Shown: piece after piece, positions 50,591 to 58,911 of the stretch
How the letters are laid out: each line of letters starts with the position of its first letter
Position numbering within the stretch: the first letter of the stretch is position 1
DNA from: Oxalicibacterium faecigallinarum
GTDB lineage: Bacteria; Pseudomonadota; Gammaproteobacteria; Burkholderiales; Burkholderiaceae_D
Length of the DNA: 64,000 nucleotides
Reading direction: 5' to 3'
NCBI RefSeq assembly: GCF_014635705.1
Contig: NZ_BMDI01000001.1
Coordinates: 1,993,882 to 2,057,881 of the forward strand
Notes under the pieces: model-generated
The model's database searches: none
Seen by the model: only the letters and a program-made list of their open reading frames with translations
What the model was told of the DNA's origin: nothing
Made by a program: the position numbers and the translations under genes

Positions 50591-52759
50591 TCAGGCGGCC
50601 AGATGGTCGGCCGGTTGCATGAAGGTGTCGAGTCCGGCACGGATCAGATCGCTGCTGATGCCGAGCGCCCACGCTGCAGCGATCGCGGCCAGCAGGGCGA
50701 CCGGTTTCAGTTCCAGTGTGGCTTCCGGCAGCACGATGCGGGTTTGTTCCTCACCCAGAACCAGGACGACTTCATCGCCATCCAGATAAACGACATTGCC
50801 GCCTTCGGCGCGGTAGGCTGCCAGCACCGGCGACTGTGCCGACGTCCCGAAGAACAGTACATTGCCGTCGCACAGCGGTGCCAGATCGGCAACGCGTGCA
50901 TCGTCTGCATTCAGCACAGCGGTGCCGCTCGGCAGTACGACGTCCACTTGCGTACGAATCACGCGGCTCATCTGGTCGGCATCGTTGACGTAGAACGACG
51001 GCAGAATGTCGTCTTCGGCGATATCTGTGACGATGCCGACATCGCACCAGTCGTAAGCCAGACCTTCGGACAAGATCGTTTTGGCGCCGTTTTCGAAGAC
51101 CGCGGCTTCAACCATGCGGTTGAGCAGCACCTGACGCTTGCGTTCCCAGTTGTCGGAAGGGCGGTTGTGCACCTGACGTTGACGGAAGAACAGGCCATCG
51201 CGGCAAGCCAAGCCGACATAGCTGCCTTGCAGATGCAGCAGCCAGGCAACCAGACGTGCGGTCAGCGTGGTGTCGTTGGAACCGGTGACGCCGACGATCG
51301 GGATGCGGCCGTTTTCATCTTCCTTGAAGAGGTGATCGACGATTGCCTTGCCGACCGGACGGGCTTCGCCATCGGCTGGTTTCAGATGCATGTTCAGGCC
51401 AGGGCCCGCGTTGACTTCGACAATCGCACCGCTTTGTTCGCTGAGCGGACGCGCGATGTCTTCTATCACAAGATCGACACCGGCGATATCCAGGCCAACA
51501 ACCTCGGCAGCCAGCGCAGCAGCCTTGGCGACGCTTGGGTGGACCAGTTCGGTGACGTCGCACGAGACATTGCCATTGCGCTGTACCAGAACGCGCTCGC
51601 CGTCTTTCGGTACGGATTCGGTGGTAAAGCCCTGACGTTCGAGTTGCAGCAGAACCGGACGTGGATCGTCATCCGGATCGGTCAGGATCAGATTCAGCGG
51701 ATGCGCTTCGCTGCTGCCACGGCGCGGATCGCTGTTGAGCTGGCTTTCGATCAGTTGCATGACGGTGGATTTGCCGTCGCCGGTGATCCAGGCTTCTTCG
51801 CCACGTGCCGCGGCAACCAGTTTGCCGCCGACGATCAGCAGGCGATGTTCGTCTCCGCGGACGAAACGCTCGACGATGACGTCGCTGCTTTCGTGCTCGG
51901 CCAGTTCGAAGGCAGCGCGGACTTCGGCTTCGGTGTTCAGATTGATGGAAACGCCACGGCCGTGGTTGCCGTCCAGCGGCTTGACGACGACGGGTAGTCC
52001 GATATCCTGCGCGGCCTCCCATGCAGCGTTGGCTGTATCGACAATGCTGCCTTCCGGTACGGGCACGCCGCAGGATTGCAGCAGAGTCTTGGTCAGTTCC
52101 TTGTCGCGCGAGATGGTTTCGGCAATCGCGCTGGTTTCATCGGTTTCTGCGGTCCAGATGCGACGTTGACGCGCGCCATAGCCGAGTTGCACCAGATTGC
52201 CGGACGACAGGCGGATCGAAGGAATTTTGCGTTCGGCGGCGGCTTCGACGATGGCGGCGGTGCTGGGGCCCAGTGCGACCGATTCCAGAATATCGCGCAA
52301 ATGATCGACCGTGCCTTGCACGTCGAATGGTTTGTCTTCAATAGCGGCCATCACCAGATCACGTGCTGCAACCAGCGCAGCGCGGCTGACTTCTTCGTGG
52401 CGGGCGCGAACGACAACCTTGTAAACGCCCCGTTTACAGGTTTCACGTGCCTTGCCAAAACCGCTTTGCATGCCGGCCAGATTTTGCAGCTCGATCATCA
52501 CGTGTTCCATGATGTGGCCGGGCCAGGTGCCTTCGCGCAGGCGCATCAGGAAACCGCCGCGCTCGCCGACACCGCAGTGGTGTTCGATCAGCGTCGGCAG
52601 GAACGCGGTCAGGCGTTCGTAAAAGCCGGGAATGGTGTTGGAAGGAAAATCTTCCAGATCGTTGATGTCTACCCATGCCTCCAGAGCTGGACGGTACGTC
52701 CAGATATTGGGTCCCCGCAGATGCAGGACATCGAGAATATCGATGGTTTTATTGTTCAT
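50591..52759 (-). CDS. cphA': Second cyanophycin synthetase (CphA'), degenerate Mur domain
   Basis: A 722-residue paralogue, promoter-proximal to cphA. The N-terminal and ATP-grasp domains are intact (VVVKPLDGNHGRGVSIN near 250, VVEVNAGPGLNMHLKP near 445). The Mur-like P-loop near residue 491 reads GSNDTTLT, lacking the catalytic lysine of GTNGKTTT. The protein also ends about 130 residues early and lacks the YGHNPD motif, so it cannot do both reaction steps alone. It resembles CphA' of Ralstonia and, in principle, cyanobacterial CphA2, which polymerises Asp-Arg dipeptides. It could be an isopeptide recycling enzyme or a partner of CphA. The start lacks a clear Shine-Dalgarno. Confidence 0.9.
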   Translation of the reverse strand: MNNKTIDILDVLHLRGPNIWTYRPALEAWVDINDLEDFPSNTIPGFYERLTAFLPTLIEHHCGVGERGGFLMRLREGTWPGHIMEHVMIELQNLAGMQSGFGKARETCKRGVYKVVVRARHEEVSRAALVAARDLVMAAIEDKPFDVQGTVDHLRDILESVALGPSTAAIVEAAAERKIPSIRLSSGNLVQLGYGARQRRIWTAETDETSAIAETISRDKELTKTLLQSCGVPVPEGSIVDTANAAWEAAQDIGLPVVVKPLDGNHGRGVSINLNTEAEVRAAFELAEHESSDVIVERFVRGDEHRLLIVGGKLVAAARGEEAWITGDGKSTVMQLIESQLNSDPRRGSSEAHPLNLILTDPDDDPRPVLLQLERQGFTTESVPKDGERVLVQRNGNVSCDVTELVHPSVAKAAALAAEVVGLDIAGVDLVIEDIARPLSEQSGAIVEVNAGPGLNMHLKPADGEARPVGKAIVDHLFKEDENGRIPIVGVTGSNDTTLTARLVAWLLHLQGSYVGLACRDGLFFRQRQVHNRPSDNWERKRQVLLNRMVEAAVFENGAKTILSEGLAYDWCDVGIVTDIAEDDILPSFYVNDADQMSRVIRTQVDVVLPSGTAVLNADDARVADLAPLCDGNVLFFGTSAQSPVLAAYRAEGGNVVYLDGDEVVLVLGEEQTRIVLPEATLELKPVALLAAIAAAWALGISSDLIRAGLDTFMQPADHLAA

Positions 52760-52959
52760 TTTTTAACGTTTATAAGTGAGGCCACAGAAAATGCGGCTTC
52801 TCAGGTGTGCAATAACGCACAGACGAGCCATTGGTTTACATGTTTACGGAATATTTTTGAGTGTGGCGAAATGGCTGCAACAAGTGCAAAACCTGGGGCT
52901 ATACTGGCCGCCATTTTTGCTAGAACGGGCATGTCTGCCCCAAGGAAAACAGTCTTTCC
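52760..52959. promoter_or_regulatory. Divergent promoter region of the cyanophycin locus
   Basis: These 200 bases lie between the cphA' start (minus) and the ABC transporter start (plus) and should hold both promoters. They are AT-rich at each end. I found no convincing -35/-10 pair or known operator. Confidence 0.45.
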
Positions 52960-55179
52960 ATGAATACTGCCTCTGCGCCGCTACCGTCTGTCTCCTCGCT
53001 TGCGCTTGCCCCGGATGAAACGGTGCTGGCGCGGCTGACGCTCGATCTTGATGGCAACCTGCGCTTCGTCCGGGGCGAAGTTGTGCTGACCAGTCAGCGC
53101 CTGTTTGGTCGCACGGGAAATGATGCTTTGTGGCAACAATGGGCGTTGCAGCCCGATTTCTCGTTGCGCCATCATGACCACGCCGGTGTTGGCACGCTGG
53201 AATTGCATGACAGCTCGGCAAAACTGGCAAATTGGCGATATACCCTCGGCCACAATCCGGAAGCCCTATTGCTGATCACCCAGTTTGAAAAGCGGCAGGC
53301 AGCGCTTGCGGGCAATGCCGTCGATTCGGAAGAACAGGACGACAAGGACGAGGACGAAGCCGACTTCATCAGCAATGTCGAAGAACAGTCGCCGTCCACC
53401 GCATCGTTGTTTCGACTATGGCGTTTTGCCAAGCCATATCGCGGCCAGTTGCTGCTTGGATTTATTCTGACGCTGGCATCGACAGCCGCCACGCTGGTGC
53501 CGCCGTACATGACGATGCCGCTGATGGATAACGTGCTGATCCCGTATCAGAACGGTGCGCCGCTGGATATGGAGCTGGTGTCGCTTTATCTCGGTGGCTT
53601 GTTCATTGCTGCGTTGGTGGCATGGGGCCTGGGCTGGGCCAAGACCTACATCCTTGCACTGGTATCGGAGCGCATTGGCGCCGATTTGCGCACGACGACG
53701 TACGAGCATTTGCTGCGTCTGTCACTGCAATACTTTGGTGGTAAGCGTACCGGCGATCTGATGACGCGTATTGGTTCAGAAACCGATCGCATCTGCGTCT
53801 TCCTCTCGCTGCATCTGCTGGATTTCTTCACCGACATCCTGATGATCGCGATGACGGCAGCAATTCTCGTCTCGATCAATCCGTGGCTGGCGCTCGTCAC
53901 ATTGCTGCCGCTGCCGTTTATCGCATGGATGATTCATGTCGTGCGAGACAAGCTGCGCAATGGGTTTGAAAAGATCGACCGCATCTGGTCGCAAGTGACC
54001 AATGTGCTGGCCGACACGATTCCCGGTATTCGTGTGGTCAAGGCGTTTGCGCAAGAGAAGCGCGAAGCCGCACGTTTTCGCGATGCCAACCAGCACAACC
54101 TGCTGGTCAATGACCGTGTCAACAAGGTGTGGTCGCTATTCACGCCGACCGTTACCTTCCTCACCGAAATCGGTTTGCTGGTGGTGTGGGCGTTCGGTAT
54201 CTGGCAAGTCTCGCGCGGCAGCATCACCGTTGGTGTGCTGACGGCTTTTCTCGCCTACATCAGCCGTTTCTACACGCGTCTCGATTCGATGAGCCGCATC
54301 GTCTCGGTCACGCAAAAAGCCGCGACCGGCGCCAAGCGTATCTTCGATATCCTGGATCACGTGTCGTCGGTGCCGGAGCCGGCCAATCCGGTAAAGATGA
54401 AAAAGGTCGAAGGACGCATCACGATGCGCGATATCGGTTTCCGTTATGGCAACCGTGCCGTGATTCGCGGGCTTGATCTCGATATCAGGCCGGGCGAGAT
54501 GATCGGTCTGGTCGGTCACAGCGGCTCGGGCAAGAGCACGCTGGTCAATCTGATCTGCCGTTTCTACGATATCTCGCAAGGCAGCATCATGGTCGATGGC
54601 GTTGATATCCGTGCCATTTCGATTCCCGAATATCGTCGCAACATCGGTCTGGTATTGCAGGAGCCGTTCCTGTTCTTCGGCACCATCGCCGACAACATTG
54701 CCTATGGCAAACCGGATGCCACGCGTGCCGAAATCATTGCTGCCGCACGCGCTGCCAACGCCCATGAATTCATCCTGCGTCTGCCGCACGGTTACGATTC
54801 GATGGTCGGTGAGCGTGGTCAGACCTTGTCGGGCGGCGAACGTCAGCGCATTTCGATTGCACGTGCCTTGCTGATCGATCCGCACATTCTGATTCTCGAC
54901 GAAGCGACATCGGCGGTCGATACCACGACCGAGCGCGAGATTCAGAAGGCGCTCGACAATCTGGTCAAGGGGCGCACCACGATCGCCATTGCGCATCGCC
55001 TGTCCACTTTGCGCCGTGCCGATCGCATCGTCGTCATGGATCGCGGTCACATCGTCGAGATTGGTTCGCATGACGAACTGCTCGAACGTCAGGGCGCCTA
55101 TTACATCTTGTACCAAGCCCAGCAGCGTCAGGCCGCCGAAGCCGAACTGCTTGGTATTCCGAAAGGAGACGAAGCATGA
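52960..55179 (+). CDS. ABC exporter-type transporter associated with cyanophycin genes
   Basis: A 739-residue full half-transporter. About 150 N-terminal residues form a soluble extra domain with an acidic linker (EEQDDKDEDEADF), then six helices (FILTLASTAATLVPPYMTMPL onward). The ATPase domain has Walker A GHSGSGKST near 520, the signature LSGGERQR, Walker B ILILDEATSAVD and IAHRLST. Homodimer formation is expected. The same pair with DUF1854 is known by curators as cyanophycin metabolism-associated, recognised from memory, but the transported substrate is not established. It overlaps the next gene by 4 bases. Confidence 0.9.
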   Translation: MNTASAPLPSVSSLALAPDETVLARLTLDLDGNLRFVRGEVVLTSQRLFGRTGNDALWQQWALQPDFSLRHHDHAGVGTLELHDSSAKLANWRYTLGHNPEALLLITQFEKRQAALAGNAVDSEEQDDKDEDEADFISNVEEQSPSTASLFRLWRFAKPYRGQLLLGFILTLASTAATLVPPYMTMPLMDNVLIPYQNGAPLDMELVSLYLGGLFIAALVAWGLGWAKTYILALVSERIGADLRTTTYEHLLRLSLQYFGGKRTGDLMTRIGSETDRICVFLSLHLLDFFTDILMIAMTAAILVSINPWLALVTLLPLPFIAWMIHVVRDKLRNGFEKIDRIWSQVTNVLADTIPGIRVVKAFAQEKREAARFRDANQHNLLVNDRVNKVWSLFTPTVTFLTEIGLLVVWAFGIWQVSRGSITVGVLTAFLAYISRFYTRLDSMSRIVSVTQKAATGAKRIFDILDHVSSVPEPANPVKMKKVEGRITMRDIGFRYGNRAVIRGLDLDIRPGEMIGLVGHSGSGKSTLVNLICRFYDISQGSIMVDGVDIRAISIPEYRRNIGLVLQEPFLFFGTIADNIAYGKPDATRAEIIAAARAANAHEFILRLPHGYDSMVGERGQTLSGGERQRISIARALLIDPHILILDEATSAVDTTTEREIQKALDNLVKGRTTIAIAHRLSTLRRADRIVVMDRGHIVEIGSHDELLERQGAYYILYQAQQRQAAEAELLGIPKGDEA

Positions 55180-55637
55180 TGCCGTTCACCTTGCGCCGTG
55201 ATGCATTCGGCAAACTGCTTTGCGAGATCGATGGACAAGTGCATGAAGGCGTGGTGCCGGTGCGTGCATTTCCGATTGCGGCACCCGAAGAAGGGATTGC
55301 ACTGGTCGGTCAGGAAGGCCATGAACTGGTCTGGCTTGAACGTCTGGATGATGCCTCGCTCGACGCACAGCAACTGATCCGCGAAGAGCTTGCAAGCCGG
55401 GAGTTTCTGCCCGAGATCAGCAGCATCAAACGTGTGTCGGCCTTTGCTACGCCAAGTACGTGGGAAGTTGCCACCAATCGCGGCGATGCGACGCTGATTT
55501 TGAAAGGTGAAGAAGACATTCGTCGTATCGGCGATGCCTCGCTGCTGATCGCCGATGCGCATGGTGTGCAATACTTGATCCGCGATCTGTTCAAGCTGGA
55601 TAAGCCGAGCCGCAAGATGCTCGACCGCTTCCTGTAA
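55176..55637 (+). CDS. Cyanophycin-associated DUF1854 family protein
   Basis: A 153-residue soluble protein of the DUF1854 type: MPFTLRRDAFGKLLCEIDGQ, the AFPIAAPEEGIALVGQEGHELVWL block, and the C-terminal HGVQYLIRDLFKLDKPSRKMLDRFL. It overlaps the ABC transporter gene by 4 bases (ATGA). DUF1854 proteins are found with this transporter beside cyanophycin genes. Possible roles are as a transporter accessory or a regulator of polymer metabolism; the sequence does not decide between them. Confidence 0.85.
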   Translation: MMPFTLRRDAFGKLLCEIDGQVHEGVVPVRAFPIAAPEEGIALVGQEGHELVWLERLDDASLDAQQLIREELASREFLPEISSIKRVSAFATPSTWEVATNRGDATLILKGEEDIRRIGDASLLIADAHGVQYLIRDLFKLDKPSRKMLDRFL

Positions 55638-55697
55638 TCATCGTCACTGTCGATGTTCTCTCCGGCGTGATAATGGACAACGCCGAGGAGACCATCG

Positions 55698-56666
55698 ATG
55701 TCGCATACCCTTCCAGCCGTTCTGCAAAATCTGGCGCTGCCTGTCATTGCGGCGCCCATGTTCATTGCCAGCGGCCCCGAGCTTGTGCTGGCGCAATGCA
55801 AGGCAGGCATTGTTGGTTCTTTTCCTGCACTGAATGCACGTCCGGCGGCGACGCTGGATATCTGGCTGACCGATATTCAGACCGAGTTGGCTGCATACAA
55901 GGCGGCACATCCTGATGCGATCGTGGGACCGATTGCGGTCAACCAGATCGTGCATCAATCCAATGAACGCCTTGCGCATGACGTGGAAGTCTGCGTACGG
56001 CATCGCGTGCCAATCATCATTTCCTCGTTGCGTGCGCCACCTGCCGACATGCTGGATGCGATTCACAGCTATGGCGGGATTGTGCTGCATGACGTGATCT
56101 CGATCCGGCATGCAGAAAAGGCGCTGGAAGCCGGGGTGGATGGCTTGATTCTGGTGGCAACCGGCGCGGGTGGACATGCCGGTACCTTGTCACCATTCGC
56201 GCTGGTCGGTGAGGTGCGCAGGTTTTACGATGGACCGTTGATTCTGTCCGGCGCGATCGCGAGTGGCGATGCGATTCTGGCAGCACAGGCGATGGGCGCG
56301 GATCTGGCCTATATCGGCTCGCGCTGGCTGGCGACGCCGGAAGCCAATATCGGTGAAGCGTATCGGCAGGGTTTGGTGGATGCAGCCGCGGGCGACGTAA
56401 TCTACAGCAATCTGTTTACGGGAGTGCACGGCAACTACCTGCGCCAGTCGATCGTCAATGCGGGACTCGATCCCGACAATCTGCCGACGGCAGATAAATC
56501 CAGGCTCGATTTCGGTTCGGGCGGCAACACCGGCGCCAAGGCCTGGCGGGATATCTGGGGTGCGGGGCAGGGCGTCGGTTTGATCGACGCCATCGAGCCG
56601 GTGGCCGATATCGTCGATCGTTTCAAGCGTGAATATGCCGCAGCCAGGGCGCGTATTGCGCTCTGA
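55698..56666 (+). CDS. Nitronate monooxygenase (2-nitropropane dioxygenase-like)
   Basis: A 322-residue FMN TIM-barrel enzyme of the NMO family that oxidises nitronates such as propionate-3-nitronate. Key segments are PVIAAPMFIASGPELV near residue 15 (FMN), the phosphate-binding GLILVATGAGGHAGTLSP region with the catalytic His in GGHAG, and VILSGAIASGDAIL-like LILSGAIASGDAILAAQAMGADLAYIGSRW. It follows the DUF1854 gene by 60 bases and may be separately transcribed. A GAGGAGACC site precedes its ATG. Confidence 0.88.
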   Translation: MSHTLPAVLQNLALPVIAAPMFIASGPELVLAQCKAGIVGSFPALNARPAATLDIWLTDIQTELAAYKAAHPDAIVGPIAVNQIVHQSNERLAHDVEVCVRHRVPIIISSLRAPPADMLDAIHSYGGIVLHDVISIRHAEKALEAGVDGLILVATGAGGHAGTLSPFALVGEVRRFYDGPLILSGAIASGDAILAAQAMGADLAYIGSRWLATPEANIGEAYRQGLVDAAAGDVIYSNLFTGVHGNYLRQSIVNAGLDPDNLPTADKSRLDFGSGGNTGAKAWRDIWGAGQGVGLIDAIEPVADIVDRFKREYAAARARIAL

Positions 56667-56685
56667 CCACGACAATGAAGGGGCT

Positions 56686-57261
56686 TTAGAAGCCGAAGCG
56701 TGCGCCTGCACCCAACAAGGTTGCAACGCCTAGAACCGCAAAGATTGCAGCGGCAATCCGGTGCACCAGTTTGACGGGCATCTTGCCGGCGATCCTGTCA
56801 CCCAGATATACCGCCGGCGTGTTGGCCAACATCATGCCGAATGTGGTGCCGGCGACAACCCACAGGAAGGAATCAAAACGCGCCGCCAGTGCTACGGTGG
56901 CGATCTGCGTTTTGTCGCCCATTTCTGCGAGAAAGAAGGCGATGAACGTGGTCAGAAACACGCCGAATTTCGCGAGCCTGGCATCGTCTTCGTCCATCTT
57001 GTCCGGAATCAGAATCCATCCCGCCATCACAATGAAGGAAATGCCGAGTACCCAGCGCAAGGTTTCCGGACCGAGCATGCTGGTCAGCCAGGTACCAATC
57101 GCCGCGGCGAAGGCGTGATTGAACAGTGTCGCCGCCAGAATAGCGAGCGTGATCGGCAAGGGCTTGCGAAATTTTGCTGCAAGGAGAAAAGCGAGGAGCT
57201 GAGTTTTGTCGCCGATTTCTGCGAGAGCGACGATGCCAGTAGAGACGAGAAATGCTTCCAT
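56686..57261 (-). CDS. TMEM165/GDT1 (UPF0016) family manganese exporter
   Basis: A 191-residue membrane protein of six helices in two halves, each with the hallmark E-x-G-D-K-T: AEIGDKTQLLAF (EIGDKT 15-20) and LAEMGDKTQIATVAL near 129. Bacterial relatives such as Vibrio MneA export Mn2+. Translation starts at ATG 57261; an open frame continues upstream for about 100 codons, but it crosses a Mn riboswitch and is not coding. The riboswitch links expression to excess manganese. It is convergent with the nitronate monooxygenase gene. Confidence 0.9.
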   Translation of the reverse strand: MEAFLVSTGIVALAEIGDKTQLLAFLLAAKFRKPLPITLAILAATLFNHAFAAAIGTWLTSMLGPETLRWVLGISFIVMAGWILIPDKMDEDDARLAKFGVFLTTFIAFFLAEMGDKTQIATVALAARFDSFLWVVAGTTFGMMLANTPAVYLGDRIAGKMPVKLVHRIAAAIFAVLGVATLLGAGARFGF

Positions 57262-57638
57262 GGGGTAAAAACTTTCCGGGCCGGGATTGCGAATACCAAG
57301 GATCAAACGGCGACCCCGGCCACTTCCGGTCGCAATTCGATCCATGGTCTCGCCAAGTCTTGCGACCATCTGCACCATGGCCATGTGGGCCAAATGTGTT
57401 GATACAGATTTTCCTGGGAGACAGGAAACGGCTACTCCCCAAAGTTCAGACGTGATTCTAGCAGGGTTTGCTTGCGATGATGTGAAGGATGCGTGAGATT
57501 CTGTTTTGTTCGGCACCCCACTTTGCCGTGCATGTCTTGGGAAGAATGGGGAATTAAGGCGAGGCAAGAGGTTCTACTATTCACCAGTAGACCAAATGTT
57601 CCCTACAGCTTCTCACCCGTTTTATGAAGGAGGATGCA
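57262..57638. other. Long leader and promoter region with riboswitch
   Basis: These 377 bases carry no gene. The left part (57262-57445) is the mRNA leader of the Mn exporter with a riboswitch; the right part should hold its promoter and the promoter of the divergent gene at 57639, whose AAGGAGGA site is at 57627-57634. Confidence 0.6.
57340..57445 (-). ncRNA. yybP-ykoY manganese riboswitch
   Basis: Read on the minus strand the leader contains TTTGGGGAGTAGCC (near 57443-57430), a TGTATCAACA loop, then GGCGAGACCATGG (57354-57342). These are the conserved pieces of the yybP-ykoY Mn2+ riboswitch of enterobacterial mntP and alx. It ends about 80 bases before the Mn exporter start. Mn2+ binding should turn the exporter gene on. 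Confidence 0.85.
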
Positions 57639-57986
57639 ATGAGTGCCAAGGAAAAGAACCCACATCCGCAGGAGCAGACGGCCATGCCGGAAGCGCAGGT
57701 GTCGACGGATCGGCATCATGATGACCGTCAGGGCATGACACCGGAAAAGGGCGAGAATAGTTCTTCGCCGCGTCTGCCCCATGAGCATGACGAATCATTT
57801 GACAGTCAACGTAGCGGTCCGCGCGACGACATGCGACAGGCACATGACGATATCGAAAGCGGTCAGATTGATACCGATCGCCGCGGCATGCCGGGAGTGG
57901 AGGAGGTGCGTCGAGACGATAACGACGCAACGCAGAAATCCCTGCCCGAATCCTCGCGCAAGCCTTCCAGTACACCTAAGGAATAA
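57639..57986 (+). CDS. Acidic/polar disordered protein, unknown
   Basis: A 115-residue highly charged protein (MSAKEKNPHPQEQTAMPEAQ at the start) without hydrophobic segments, so cytoplasmic and disordered. Repeated motifs include DDRQGMTPEKG and RDDMRQAHDDIESG. Very strong GAAGGAGGA site before the ATG at 57639. Such proteins are often abundant under stress, but no specific role is known. A bidirectional terminator follows. Confidence 0.65.
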   Translation: MSAKEKNPHPQEQTAMPEAQVSTDRHHDDRQGMTPEKGENSSSPRLPHEHDESFDSQRSGPRDDMRQAHDDIESGQIDTDRRGMPGVEEVRRDDNDATQKSLPESSRKPSSTPKE

Positions 57987-57994
57987 CGGACAGG

Positions 57995-58024
57995 AAAAAA
58001 GCCCTTCAATGAAGGGCTTTTTTG
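57995..58024. terminator. Bidirectional terminator
   Basis: Stem AAAAAAGCCCTTC (57995-58007) pairs with GAAGGGCTTTTTT (58011-58023) around AAT, placed between convergent genes. Confidence 0.9.
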
Positions 58025-58043
58025 TATCTGCTGCCATCAGCGC

Positions 58044-58835
58044 CTAATTCGATAAGCGAATGTCGGCCGATGCGGATGAACGTGTGTTGGGCAGCGGCTG
58101 ATTACTGCAGCCGTGATAGGCAAACGCCACGGATTTCTTGACCATGCTCGACGTGTTGACGCCAGCCGCATGAAATAACAGGCTGTGAAAAAACACGACG
58201 TCGCCTTGATGCAGCTCGAGCGCCTGCCCTTGTTCGAAGAGCGCCTGATTCGCAGGATGCTCCGGACGCAGGAACAGCAAGTCATCCAGCTGATCGCGTG
58301 GAATCTGCAGACGATGCGAGCCGGGAATAAAGCGCAAGCCGCCGTTGTCAGAGGTTTCTTCTCCAAGCGCCAGCCACACACAGATCAGATCCGGTTGCGT
58401 GAAAGACCAGTAGCGAATATCGCGGTGCCAACCGGTTGCCGTGCCGTATTGCGGGTGTTTTGTCATCACGCAGTTGTGATGGGCAAGCGTCAGGCAAACC
58501 GGTTCATTGACCAACTGACGCACCTTGTCGACGATGCGCGGATTTTCTGCCCAGTCATGAAAGCAGACGTCACGATGATAGGCGTCACGCAGGCGTCTGA
58601 CAGTGCGGCCACCTTCGGCTTCCAGCGAGGAGGGGGCGCCAGCGTAACCAAGTTCGGCCTCGAACTCCAGCGGTTGCGCTGCTTCCTGCAATTGTCGGGT
58701 GGCGACGGCAAGCATGTGTTCACATGTCGCCTGATCGGCCATGCCGCGAAATACAAGAAAACCATCGCGTGTGAACTGCGCGATTTGCGTTTCAGACAAC
58801 GCCGTGTTCGACGTCATGGTGGTGTGCAAATTCAT
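58044..58835 (-). CDS. Phytanoyl-CoA dioxygenase (PhyH) family protein
   Basis: A 263-residue Fe(II)/2-oxoglutarate-dependent oxygenase. The iron-binding residues are His and Asp in TGWHRDIRYWS and the later His in VVFFHSLLFHAAGVN; the 2-oxoglutarate region is RFIPGSHRLQIPRD. It carries SDNGGLRFIPGSH, typical of PhyH and related enzymes such as ectoine hydroxylase. The substrate is unknown, and there is no ectoine operon nearby. The start at 58835 lacks a clear ribosome site and 58817 is an alternative. Confidence 0.85.
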   Translation of the reverse strand: MNLHTTMTSNTALSETQIAQFTRDGFLVFRGMADQATCEHMLAVATRQLQEAAQPLEFEAELGYAGAPSSLEAEGGRTVRRLRDAYHRDVCFHDWAENPRIVDKVRQLVNEPVCLTLAHHNCVMTKHPQYGTATGWHRDIRYWSFTQPDLICVWLALGEETSDNGGLRFIPGSHRLQIPRDQLDDLLFLRPEHPANQALFEQGQALELHQGDVVFFHSLLFHAAGVNTSSMVKKSVAFAYHGCSNQPLPNTRSSASADIRLSN

Positions 58836-58911
58836 GAGATGAAAATGGGCTTCTTGCCCAAAGAATCAAGTGTAGCGCTGTTTCCGTACGATTGCCGGCA
58901 CACGCCGTTTT

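Noticed and set aside
50555..51997. Plus-strand frame of 480 codons opposite cphA'
   Set aside because: Shadow of the second synthetase; composition is typical of an antisense frame.
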